Shown here: positions 1-5,576 of the stretch, piece by piece
How positions within the stretch are numbered: the stretch's first letter is position 1
Layout: every line of letters starts with the position of its first letter
Notes under the pieces: generated by a model
Told to the model about the DNA's origin: nothing
What the model saw: the letters and a program-made list of their open reading frames with translations, nothing else
The model's database searches: none
NCBI GenBank assembly: GCA_035259385.1
Contig: DATFWL010000189.1
Span: forward strand, 1 to 8,512
Reading direction: 5' to 3'
From: QHWK01 sp035259385
Lineage (GTDB): Bacteria; Acidobacteriota; Vicinamibacteria; Vicinamibacterales; CAVVIG01
Length of the DNA: 8,512 nucleotides
Position numbers and translations under genes: made by a program

Positions 1-23
1 TTGCGTTCCCCGCGGGCGGCCGA

Positions 24-1322
24 TCAGTCGCTGTCGACGGCCAGGCTCGGCGCCGTCATTTCGGCCGCGGGATCGCCGCCGGCGACTTCCTGCGCGACGA
101 TCAGTTGTCGTCCCTCGGAACGCAGCGCCGGCAGCCGTACCGAGAACACGCCGGCGGCCACGATACAGACGATGCCGCCGAAGGTGACGGTCGCGGGCGC
201 GCCGAAGCGCTCGGCGATCCAGCCGGCGAACAGCGCGCCGAACGGCGCCATGCCCATGAACATCATCGAGTAGACGGCCATCACCCGGCCGCGCAGTTGG
301 TTGGGCACCATCGCCTGAATCAGCGTGTTCGACGAGGCCATCTCCACCATCATCGAGGCGCCGACCGGGATCAGCAGCAGCGCCGACAGCCAGAAGAGCC
401 GCGACATCGAGAACGCCACGAGTGCGACGCCGAACGACGCCGCCGCGACCGCCACCCACGTCCCCAGACCGCGCACGCCCTGGCGCCGCACCAGCGACAG
501 CGCGCCGCCGAGCGCGCCGAGGCCGGACGCCCCCATCAGCAGCCCGAGTCCGCGCGCGCCGCCATGCAGAATCGACTCCGCGAACACCGGCATCAGCACC
601 GAGTACGGCATGCCGGCGAAGCTCATGACGCCGAGCAGCAGGAGCAGCGCGCGCACCGGCGCCGTGCGCGCGACGAACCGGAAGCCGTCCAGCGTGTCGC
701 GCCACGCCGACGTGCGCGCCACGGTCCGCGGCCGCGGCGGAACCTGCATCATCAGCAGGCCGGCGATGACCGCGAGATAGCTGAGGCCGTTCAGCAGGAA
801 GCACCACGCCTCGCCAATCGCCGCCACCAACAGCCCGGCGACCGCCGGCCCGACGACCCGCGCGCCGTTCACCATCGACGAGTTCAGCGCGATCGCGTTC
901 ATCAGGTCCTCGCGGCCGACCATCTCGACGAGAAACGCCTGACGGGCCGGGATGTCGAACGCGTTCACCACGCCGAGGCACCCGGCGAGCACGAACACGT
1001 GCCAGACGCGAACCGTGTTGGTGAAGGTCAGCACCGACAGGATGAGCGGCAGGATCATCGACACCGTCTGCGTGATAACGATGATGCGGTGGCGATTGGT
1101 GCGATCGGCAACCGTGCCGCCGAGCGTCGCGAAGAGGAAGACCGGCGCCAGGCTCACGAACGACGAGACGCCGAGCAGCGCCGACGAGCCGGTCAGCCGG
1201 AAGACGAGCCACGATTCCGCCACCGACTGCATCCAGGTGCCGGTGAGCGAGATGAGCTGACCGCCGAAGAACAGCCGGTAGTTACGATGACGGAAGGCAC
1301 GGAGAAAGGGCGAGGACCGCAC
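24..1322 (-). CDS. MFS exporter, MFS_3 (EntS-like) type
   Basis: This 432-residue protein is a multi-spanning inner-membrane transporter, probably a proton-driven efflux pump for a small molecule. The N-terminus (FRHRNYRLFFGGQLISLTG, residues 10-28) is typical of the MFS_3/enterobactin-exporter-like branch. The loop motif GGTVADRTNRHR (68-79) is the MFS motif A. DIPARQAFLVEMVGREDL (123-140) followed by NAIALNSSMVNGARVVGPA, and NQLRGRVMAVYSMMFMGM (341-358), are further hallmarks of this branch. About twelve hydrophobic segments are spread along residues 15-395, and the last 35 residues are a polar tail, so the length is normal and complete. The start is GTG; no Shine-Dalgarno is seen because the 5' flank is the AATTAAG array, whose first heptamer directly abuts the start codon. 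No in-frame ATG upstream is plausible. The substrate is unknown; a drug, siderophore or metabolite exporter are all possible. It lies downstream of the FmdB-type gene on the same strand. Confidence 0.9.
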   Translation of the reverse strand: MRSSPFLRAFRHRNYRLFFGGQLISLTGTWMQSVAESWLVFRLTGSSALLGVSSFVSLAPVFLFATLGGTVADRTNRHRIIVITQTVSMILPLILSVLTFTNTVRVWHVFVLAGCLGVVNAFDIPARQAFLVEMVGREDLMNAIALNSSMVNGARVVGPAVAGLLVAAIGEAWCFLLNGLSYLAVIAGLLMMQVPPRPRTVARTSAWRDTLDGFRFVARTAPVRALLLLLGVMSFAGMPYSVLMPVFAESILHGGARGLGLLMGASGLGALGGALSLVRRQGVRGLGTWVAVAAASFGVALVAFSMSRLFWLSALLLIPVGASMMVEMASSNTLIQAMVPNQLRGRVMAVYSMMFMGMAPFGALFAGWIAERFGAPATVTFGGIVCIVAAGVFSVRLPALRSEGRQLIVAQEVAGGDPAAEMTAPSLAVDSD

Positions 1323-1432
1323 GATTAAGAATTGGGAGTTAAGAATTACGAATTCGTCCCATGATTGAACGGCCGCGCTCGATGTCGCGCGGCCGGCACG
1401 AATTCTTAATTCTCAATTCTTAATTCTTAATT
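1323..1432. repeat. Palindromic AATTAAG heptamer array with central GC hairpin
   Basis: Two 38-bp arms (1323-1360 and 1395-1432) are inverted copies, 31 of 38 positions matching. Each arm is built of four heptamers near AATTAAG followed by AATTCGT and then CCC or GCC. The left arm reads GATTAAG, AATTGGG, AGTTAAG, AATTACG, AATTCGT; the right arm, read on the minus strand, reads AATTAAG, AATTAAG, AATTGAG, AATTAAG, AATTCGT. The centre holds a perfect 8-bp inverted repeat, GGCCGCGC (1371-1378) and GCGCGGCC (1387-1394), with an 8-base loop. The AT-rich arms stand out sharply from the GC-rich surroundings. The right arm supplies the TAA stop of the FmdB-type gene and the left arm abuts the GTG of the MFS gene. 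It could fold in RNA and affect termination or readthrough between the two genes, but there is no canonical stem plus U-run, so this role is inference. Confidence 0.85.
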
Positions 1433-1657
1433 GGTGCGGCACGCCCCGGCCCCGCGCGGATCCCCGCACGACCCGCACGGCGCCGGCGGCATCGACTTGA
1501 ACGACTTGGCGGGGCTGTCCGACTGCGCGGCGAAGACCGACAACAGCTTCTGCAGATCGACGCCGTGACAGGCGGGACAGGACGGCGTCTGGTCGGCGCG
1601 CGTCAGGTACTCGAACTGTTTACCGCAGCCGCGGCATTCGTATTCGAAAAGGGGCAT
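1427..1657 (-). CDS. FmdB-type zinc-ribbon small protein
   Basis: This 76-residue protein starts MPLFEYECRGCGKQFEYL, the classic opening of the FmdB/CxxC_CXXC_SSSS regulatory-protein family. Cys8/Cys11 and Cys27/Cys30 form the expected single zinc ribbon. A further CGSCG (Cys61, Cys64) and Cys73 lie in a Pro/Ser/Gly-rich tail, and such Cys-containing tails are common in this family. The role of the family is poorly defined; a regulatory or metal-linked role has been proposed for some members. The start at 1657 is preferred because the conserved domain begins exactly there; a longer in-frame ORF from 1753 would only add 32 residues translated from the intergenic heptamer array. No Shine-Dalgarno is visible; TAGAAT sits 5 bases upstream of the ATG. 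The stop codon TAA is contributed by the AATTAAG array. The gene is divergent from the lipoprotein gene and precedes the MFS gene on the same strand, 104 bases apart. Confidence 0.9.
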   Translation of the reverse strand: MPLFEYECRGCGKQFEYLTRADQTPSCPACHGVDLQKLLSVFAAQSDSPAKSFKSMPPAPCGSCGDPRGAGACRTN

Positions 1658-1662
1658 GCGAT

Positions 1663-1668
1663 ATTCTA
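1663..1668 (-). promoter_or_regulatory. Possible -10 box for the FmdB-type gene
   Basis: On the minus strand TAGAAT matches the TANNNT pattern and ends 5 bases before the ATG at 1657. With no Shine-Dalgarno in the short leader, transcription may begin at or next to the start codon, giving a leaderless mRNA. There is no convincing -35 element at normal spacing: that position lies in the heptamer array. This is pattern-based inference only. Confidence 0.3.
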
Positions 1669-1674
1669 CAGTCA

Positions 1675-1767
1675 ATGGCTGATGGCTAATGGCTGATGGC
1701 ACATGGTCCATGGCCGATGGACCATCCACCATTGTCCATATGCCATCAGCCATCAGCCATCAGCCAT
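1675..1767. repeat. Period-7 inverted array (ATGGCTG units)
   Basis: Thirteen consecutive heptamers, every one beginning with AT, run without a slip from 1675 to 1765, and the ATG of the next gene (1766) falls exactly on the fourteenth unit boundary. In order the five bases after AT are GGCTG, GGCTA, GGCTG, GGCAC, GGTCC, GGCCG, GGACC, CCACC, TGTCC, ATGCC, CAGCC, CAGCC, CAGCC. The left half is therefore the inverse of the right: arms 1675-1706 and 1736-1767 match at 30 of 32 positions. A second nested palindrome, ATGGTCCAT (1703-1711) with ATGGACCAT (1717-1725), sits off-centre. The array fills almost the whole divergent gap between the FmdB-type and lipoprotein genes, so any promoter for either gene must overlap it. 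Each arm is open in the outward reading direction, which creates false N-terminal extensions on both sides. Confidence 0.92.
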
Positions 1768-3316
1768 GTCTGGACGGCCCCGCGCCATCGCCTTCCTCTG
1801 TGTTCTGGCTGTCGGCTGTGCCGGGAAGCCTGCGACTCAGCCGAAGCCGCCTGCGCCAACCCCGGCGCAGCGGCTTGCCTCGGCCGATGCGCTCGTGCGC
1901 GCCGGCTGCCTCGACTGTTTGATCGACGCCTACGGGGAATTCGATCTGCTCCGCGAGTTCCCGTATGCCCGGGAGGCCGCGACGCTCGGCGCGATCCGCG
2001 CGGCCGGGCTGATCGCGCGGCGTCAGCGCGAGCTCGGCATGACGGACGAGGGCTACCTCGCGCGCGCGCGCACGCTCGCGGCGACGATCGCGGACCCGCC
2101 TGGCTCGGTGTCAGTCGTGCTCGACATCCTCGACGCGCTGCCGGCGACCGGCGGCGGCGTGACGCGGACGCCGACCAGCGATCTGGATCTCGATCGCCAG
2201 CGGCGGCTGCGCGCCAACTTCGACGCCTGGTCCGCGCGTCTTCGCGAGGCCGCGTCGATCGACGAGCTCGGCGCCTACACCTGGCTCTCGTTCGCCTGCG
2301 GCCAGACCGAGCTGCGCGATCTCTCGATCGATCAACTGTTCGCGCCGGTCGAGCCGCTCGCCGACACGCCGCTGATCGCGCTGAAGCGGGCGACGTGCCG
2401 TCGCCTGGACGCCGAGCGCCTGACCCAGCTGGTCACCGCGAACCCGCGCTTCGAGGAGGTGCCGTACTGGCTCGGGCTGATCGACCTGGGCAATCGCTCG
2501 CTCGACGCCGCGGACCGGCACTTCGAGGAAGCGTACGCGTGGCGGCAGCAGTGGCCGGCCCTCACCCAGTCGATTGCCAACGTCGCGATGACGGCGGAGG
2601 AGTTCCAACGATCGCTCACCTTCTACGATCGGACGCTCGAGCTCGAGCCGAACGCCGTGGACGCGCTGCTCGGGCGGATGCGCGCGCTGACCTATCTGAG
2701 CCGGCCTGAAGAGGCGATCGCCACCTCGGACCGGCTGATCGAGCTGCGGTGGTTCGTCGGCGACGCGCGATACTGGCGCGCGCTCAACGAATCGGAGCTC
2801 GAACGCAACGACGAGGCGTGGGTGGACGTCGAGGCGGCCGCGAAGCTGCTGATCAACGCCGAGGTGCCGAAGCTCGCCGGGTTGATCGCGTATCGCCGCA
2901 CGCAGCTCGAGGTCTCGCGCGAGAAGTTCACGCTGGCGCACACGCGCAACGCCAACGACTGCGAAACCACCTTCTATCTCGGGGTCGTGGCCGCGGAACT
3001 GCGCGATTGGGGGCCAACCGCGGACATCCTGATCGGAGCGGCGCGCTGCCTGCAGGAAAACGAGAAGTCCTACCTCACGGAGATCGCCTCGATCGAGGCC
3101 TCCGACGATCCGCCGGCGCGCAAGGCCGCGAAGGTCGCACGGCGCCGGCAGTACATCGCCAAGGGGCGTCGGCAGATGGCGACGTCGTGGTTCGACACGG
3201 CCGTCGCCTGCTACAACCTCGCGCGCAAGACCGAGGCGCAGCAGTACGCGGAGCTGGTCGCGGCCGACGAGCAGTTCGGCGAACGCGCGAAGGAGATCCT
3301 CGCGCGGCTTCGTTGA
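1766..3316 (+). CDS. Putative lipoprotein with TPR-like region
   Basis: This 516-residue protein begins with a short lipoprotein-like signal: basic SGRPR, a hydrophobic run AIAFLCVLAVG and Cys18, then a Pro-rich linker (KPPAPTPAQ). The lipobox AVGC has Ala rather than Leu at -3, so lipidation is likely but not certain. The mature part is largely helical. Residues about 279-326 contain a recognisable TPR-like pair of helices (RSLTFYDRTLELEPNAVDAL, then PEEAIATSDRLIEL), and 335-361 resembles another. Pairs with spacing such as Cys48/Cys51 are present without an obvious zinc site. TPR domains usually mediate protein-protein contacts; no enzymatic motif is seen, and the partner is unknown. The ATG at 1766 is chosen because it opens the signal peptide; the upstream in-frame ATG at 1703 lies inside the heptamer array. 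There is no Shine-Dalgarno, as the array occupies that position. Gene function is not recognised beyond this. Confidence 0.8.
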   Translation: MSGRPRAIAFLCVLAVGCAGKPATQPKPPAPTPAQRLASADALVRAGCLDCLIDAYGEFDLLREFPYAREAATLGAIRAAGLIARRQRELGMTDEGYLARARTLAATIADPPGSVSVVLDILDALPATGGGVTRTPTSDLDLDRQRRLRANFDAWSARLREAASIDELGAYTWLSFACGQTELRDLSIDQLFAPVEPLADTPLIALKRATCRRLDAERLTQLVTANPRFEEVPYWLGLIDLGNRSLDAADRHFEEAYAWRQQWPALTQSIANVAMTAEEFQRSLTFYDRTLELEPNAVDALLGRMRALTYLSRPEEAIATSDRLIELRWFVGDARYWRALNESELERNDEAWVDVEAAAKLLINAEVPKLAGLIAYRRTQLEVSREKFTLAHTRNANDCETTFYLGVVAAELRDWGPTADILIGAARCLQENEKSYLTEIASIEASDDPPARKAAKVARRRQYIAKGRRQMATSWFDTAVACYNLARKTEAQQYAELVAADEQFGERAKEILARLR

Positions 3317-3333
3317 CCCCAACGGCGCGCTTC

Positions 3334-3360
3334 ACCGCCGAGACCGCGGAGAGCGCGGAG
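3334..3360 (+). repeat. Nonamer array copy 1 (NNCGCNGAG x3)
   Basis: Three tandem 9-mers, ACCGCCGAG, ACCGCGGAG and AGCGCGGAG, start 17 bases after the lipoprotein stop codon. The conserved core is CGCNGAG. This copy is in plus orientation and is inverted relative to copies 2 and 3. Confidence 0.85.
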
Positions 3361-3430
3361 ACAACGACGAACACCACCGAAGGTCATGAGGAGGCTGCCG
3401 TGCGGGCGCGGCTGGCGTCGCCAGCCGTCA

Positions 3431-3507
3431 TGCTGACGGAAACGGCCGGCGCAAACGCATTGGGTGCGAGATCTGTCATGCGCTTGCGGCGGCCGCTTCC
3501 GTCAGCA
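3431..3507. repeat. Long imperfect hairpin, 30-bp arms
   Basis: The arm 3431-3460 is matched by the inverse of 3478-3507 at 27 of 30 positions, with a 17-base loop (3461-3477). The outer 11 bp (TGCTGACGGAA) are perfect. Two of the three mismatches become G-U pairs if the minus strand is transcribed and A-C mismatches if the plus strand is. No T-run follows, so it is not a canonical intrinsic terminator in either direction. It may be a REP-like palindrome, a structured RNA segment, or the core of the flanked cassette. Confidence 0.8.
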
Positions 3508-3540
3508 GGGGCCCGCTTCGCGGGCCGCCCGCACGTCGGC

Positions 3541-3567
3541 CTCCGCGGACTCTGCGCACTCAGCGGT
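3541..3567 (-). repeat. Nonamer array copy 2 (NNCGCNGAG x3)
   Basis: Read on the minus strand the units are ACCGCTGAG, TGCGCAGAG and TCCGCGGAG. It is inverted relative to copy 1, so the two bracket the palindrome-rich segment 3361-3540. It ends 29 bases before the typA start codon and may overlap its promoter. Confidence 0.85.
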
Positions 3568-3584
3568 TGAGCGCGACGCTGCGC

Positions 3585-3590
3585 TACACT
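3585..3590 (+). promoter_or_regulatory. Possible -10 box for typA
   Basis: TACACT matches TANNNT and ends 6 bases before the ATG at 3597, the spacing expected for a leaderless transcript starting at or beside the start codon. A TTGAGC upstream (3567-3572) is only 12 bases away and so is not a standard -35 partner. No good Shine-Dalgarno precedes the ATG. Inference from pattern only. Confidence 0.3.
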
Positions 3591-3596
3591 GAACGG

Positions 3597-5456
3597 ATGC
3601 CTACGCCCGCCGAACGTGCGCCGTCGGTCAACGGCCGCACGGAGGTTGCGAACGCGCTTCGCCGCAACGTCGCCATCATCGCCCACGTCGATCACGGCAA
3701 GACGACGCTCGTGGACGCGCTGCTGCATCAGAGCGGCACCTTCCGCGCCAACGAGCGGGTCGCCGAGCGGGCCCTGGACAGCAACGAGCTCGAACGCGAG
3801 CGCGGCATCACCATCCTCGCCAAGAACACCGCCGTCCACTACCAGGATCTGCTGATCAACATCGTCGACACGCCCGGCCACGCCGACTTCGGCGGCGAAG
3901 TGGAGCGCACGCTGTCGATGGTCGACGGCGTCATGCTGCTGGTCGACGCCTCGGAAGGCCCGCTGCCGCAGACGCGGTTCGTCCTGCGCAAGGCGCTCGA
4001 GCGGCGGCTGCGTCCGATCGTCGTGGTCAACAAGATCGATCGCGCGGACGCCCGGCCGCAGGAAGTGCTGAACGAAATCTACGACCTGTTCATCGACCTC
4101 GACGCGTCGGAGGAGCAGCTCGAGTTCCCGGTGCTCTACACCAACGCCAAGACCGGGACCGCCAGCCACGACGCCGGGAAGCCGGGCAGCGACCTCCGGC
4201 CGCTGTTCGACGCGATCGTCGAGCACGTGCCGCCGCCGCGCGGGAATCCCGATGCGCCGCTGCAGCTGCTGGTCGCCAACCTCGACTCGAGCGACTACGT
4301 CGGCCGCATCGCGATCGGCCGCATCTTCAACGGCCGCGTGCGAATCGGCGATCCGGTCGCGGTGGTGAAGTTGAGCAGGGCGGTGCAGGAGACCAAGGTC
4401 ACCAAGCTCTACGCCTTCGAGGGGCTGAAACGCATCGACATCCCGGAAGCCGCCGCCGGCGACATCGTCTGCCTGGCCGGCATCGAGGACATCACGATCG
4501 GCGAGACGATCACCGATCTCGAACACCAGATCGCGATTCCCCCGATTGCCATCGACGAGCCGACCGTGTCGATGGTGTTCGGCGTCAACACCTCGCCGAT
4601 GGCCGGCAGAGACGGGCAGTACGTCACGTCGCGCCAGCTCCGCGATCGCCTCGACCGCGAGCTGCTCGGCAACGTGTCGATCCGGCTCGAGCCGACCGAC
4701 TCGCCCGAGCAGGTGAAGGTGGTCGGACGCGGCGAGCTGCAGCTCTCGATCCTGATCGAGATGATGCGGCGCGAAGGCTACGAGCTGCAGGTGTCGCGGC
4801 CCGATATCGTGACGAAGGATTTCGGCGGCCAGATCGTCGAGCCGGTCGAGGAGCTGGTGATCGACGTGCCCGACGATCACCAGGGGGTCGTCATCGCGCA
4901 GGTCGGCGAGCGCAAGGGCGTGATGACGAAGATGGTGAACAACGGCAGCGGCCGGGTGCGGCTGGAGTTCCGGATTCCGGCGCGCGGAATGATCGGCTTC
5001 CGGTCCCAGTTCATGACCGACACCAAGGGCACCGGCATCATGAACCACATCTTCTCCAGCTGGGAGCCGTGGCACGGCGCGATTCCCGCGCGCGCCAACG
5101 GAGCGCTGGTCGCCGATCGCGCCGGCGTCGCGACGTCGTACGCCATCTTCAACCTGCAGGAGCGCGGCGAAATCTTCATCGAGCCGGGGACGCAGGTCTA
5201 CGAGGGGATGATCATCGGCGAGAACGCGCGGCCGAACGACATGGACGTCAACGTCACGAAAGAGAAGAAGCAGACGAACATGCGCGCGTCCACGGCCGAC
5301 GAGGCGATCCGGCTGATCCCGCCGCGCAAGCTCGGCCTCGAGCAGGCGATCGAGTTCATCAACGACGACGAGCTCGTCGAGGTGACGCCGTCGAGCATCC
5401 GCCTGCGGAAGCGGATCCTCGCGGCGAACATGCGGCCCAAGAAGAGCATTGAGTAG
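3597..5456 (+). CDS. typA: Translational GTPase TypA/BipA
   Basis: This 619-residue ribosome-associated GTPase belongs to the EF-G/LepA-like translation factors and acts in ribosome assembly and stress adaptation. The G domain shows G1 AHVDHGKT (29-36), G2 RGIT (69-72), G3 DTPGH (91-95) and G4 NKID (145-148). The G5 region reads YTNAKTG (181-187), with Asn where many homologues have Ser (SA-K/L), a mild variant. Domain 2 follows at about 220-310, the EF-G III/V-like parts at about 320-480 (GRGELQLSILIEMMRREG at 377-394), and the TypA-specific C-terminal domain with RGMIGFRSQF (463-472) and NVTKEKKQTNMRAS (552-565). Length and ending are normal, so the gene is complete. The ATG at 3597 is preferred over an in-frame TTG at 3567, which lies at the edge of a nonamer repeat. 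It stands alone: the next gene is convergent, 120 bases on. Confidence 0.97.
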   Translation: MPTPAERAPSVNGRTEVANALRRNVAIIAHVDHGKTTLVDALLHQSGTFRANERVAERALDSNELERERGITILAKNTAVHYQDLLINIVDTPGHADFGGEVERTLSMVDGVMLLVDASEGPLPQTRFVLRKALERRLRPIVVVNKIDRADARPQEVLNEIYDLFIDLDASEEQLEFPVLYTNAKTGTASHDAGKPGSDLRPLFDAIVEHVPPPRGNPDAPLQLLVANLDSSDYVGRIAIGRIFNGRVRIGDPVAVVKLSRAVQETKVTKLYAFEGLKRIDIPEAAAGDIVCLAGIEDITIGETITDLEHQIAIPPIAIDEPTVSMVFGVNTSPMAGRDGQYVTSRQLRDRLDRELLGNVSIRLEPTDSPEQVKVVGRGELQLSILIEMMRREGYELQVSRPDIVTKDFGGQIVEPVEELVIDVPDDHQGVVIAQVGERKGVMTKMVNNGSGRVRLEFRIPARGMIGFRSQFMTDTKGTGIMNHIFSSWEPWHGAIPARANGALVADRAGVATSYAIFNLQERGEIFIEPGTQVYEGMIIGENARPNDMDVNVTKEKKQTNMRASTADEAIRLIPPRKLGLEQAIEFINDDELVEVTPSSIRLRKRILAANMRPKKSIE

Positions 5457-5532
5457 GGGCCGGGGGCTCGGGCCAGGAGGCTAGCTGCTTCGACCGAACG
5501 TCCGAATTTGAAGCCCTCTTAGACAAATATCT

Positions 5533-5559
5533 CTCTGCGCACTCTGCGTTCTCTGCGGT
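5533..5559 (-). repeat. Nonamer array copy 3 (NNCGCNGAG x3)
   Basis: Read on the minus strand the units are ACCGCAGAG, AACGCAGAG and TGCGCAGAG, closest to a clean consensus of the three copies. It lies in the convergent gap 5457-5576 between typA and the lipocalin-like gene, 17 bases beyond the latter's stop codon. No matching inverted partner is seen in this gap, so this copy is single. The rest of the gap shows no strong terminator hairpin with a T-run on either strand. Confidence 0.85.
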
Positions 5560-5576
5560 TGCTTTCCCGTGGCGCG

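Larger units (their letters stand above)
3317..3596. other. Non-coding gap with inverted-repeat cassette
   Basis: This 280-base gap between the lipoprotein gene and typA holds no convincing gene. It contains two inverted nonamer arrays (3334-3360 and 3541-3567) bounding a 234-bp segment. Inside lie a 7-bp hairpin (GGCTGGC, loop GTC, GCCAGCC, 3411-3427), a small alternative hairpin (CCGTCA TGC TGACGG, 3425-3439), a 30-bp-arm hairpin (3431-3507), and another 7-bp hairpin (GGCCCGC, loop TTC, GCGGGCC, 3510-3526). The layout resembles a small non-autonomous palindromic element, or a heavily structured leader/terminator region. No clear target-site duplication is visible at the outer edges. Confidence 0.6.

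Noticed and set aside
105..1328. 407-codon plus-strand ORF opposite the MFS gene
   Set aside because: Arg/His/Glu/Gln-rich composition without hydrophobic core, typical of an antisense shadow; MFS motifs are clear on the minus strand.
1675..1767. CRISPR array
   Set aside because: Units are 7 bp with no unique spacers and an inverted second half; no cas genes nearby.
2111..3322. 403-codon minus-strand ORF opposite the lipoprotein gene
   Set aside because: Arg/Asp/Leu-rich shadow; the plus frame has a signal peptide and TPR-like helices and ends cleanly.
3510..3526. Intrinsic terminator hairpin GGCCCGC-TTC-GCGGGCC
   Set aside because: The stem is good, but it is followed by GC-rich sequence, not a T-run, on either strand.
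3567..3590. Sigma-70 promoter TTGAGC/TACACT for typA
   Set aside because: Spacing of 12 bases is too short for a normal -35/-10 pair; only the -10-like element is kept as a weak candidate.
3384..5075. 563-codon minus-strand ORF opposite typA
   Set aside because: Rich in Asp, His, Arg, Leu and Val with no recognisable domain, as expected for an antisense frame of a strongly biased GC-rich gene; typA is unambiguous on the other strand.
5457..5532. Intrinsic terminator after typA
   Set aside because: The GGCC-rich stretch just after the stop forms only short weak stems and no T-run follows.
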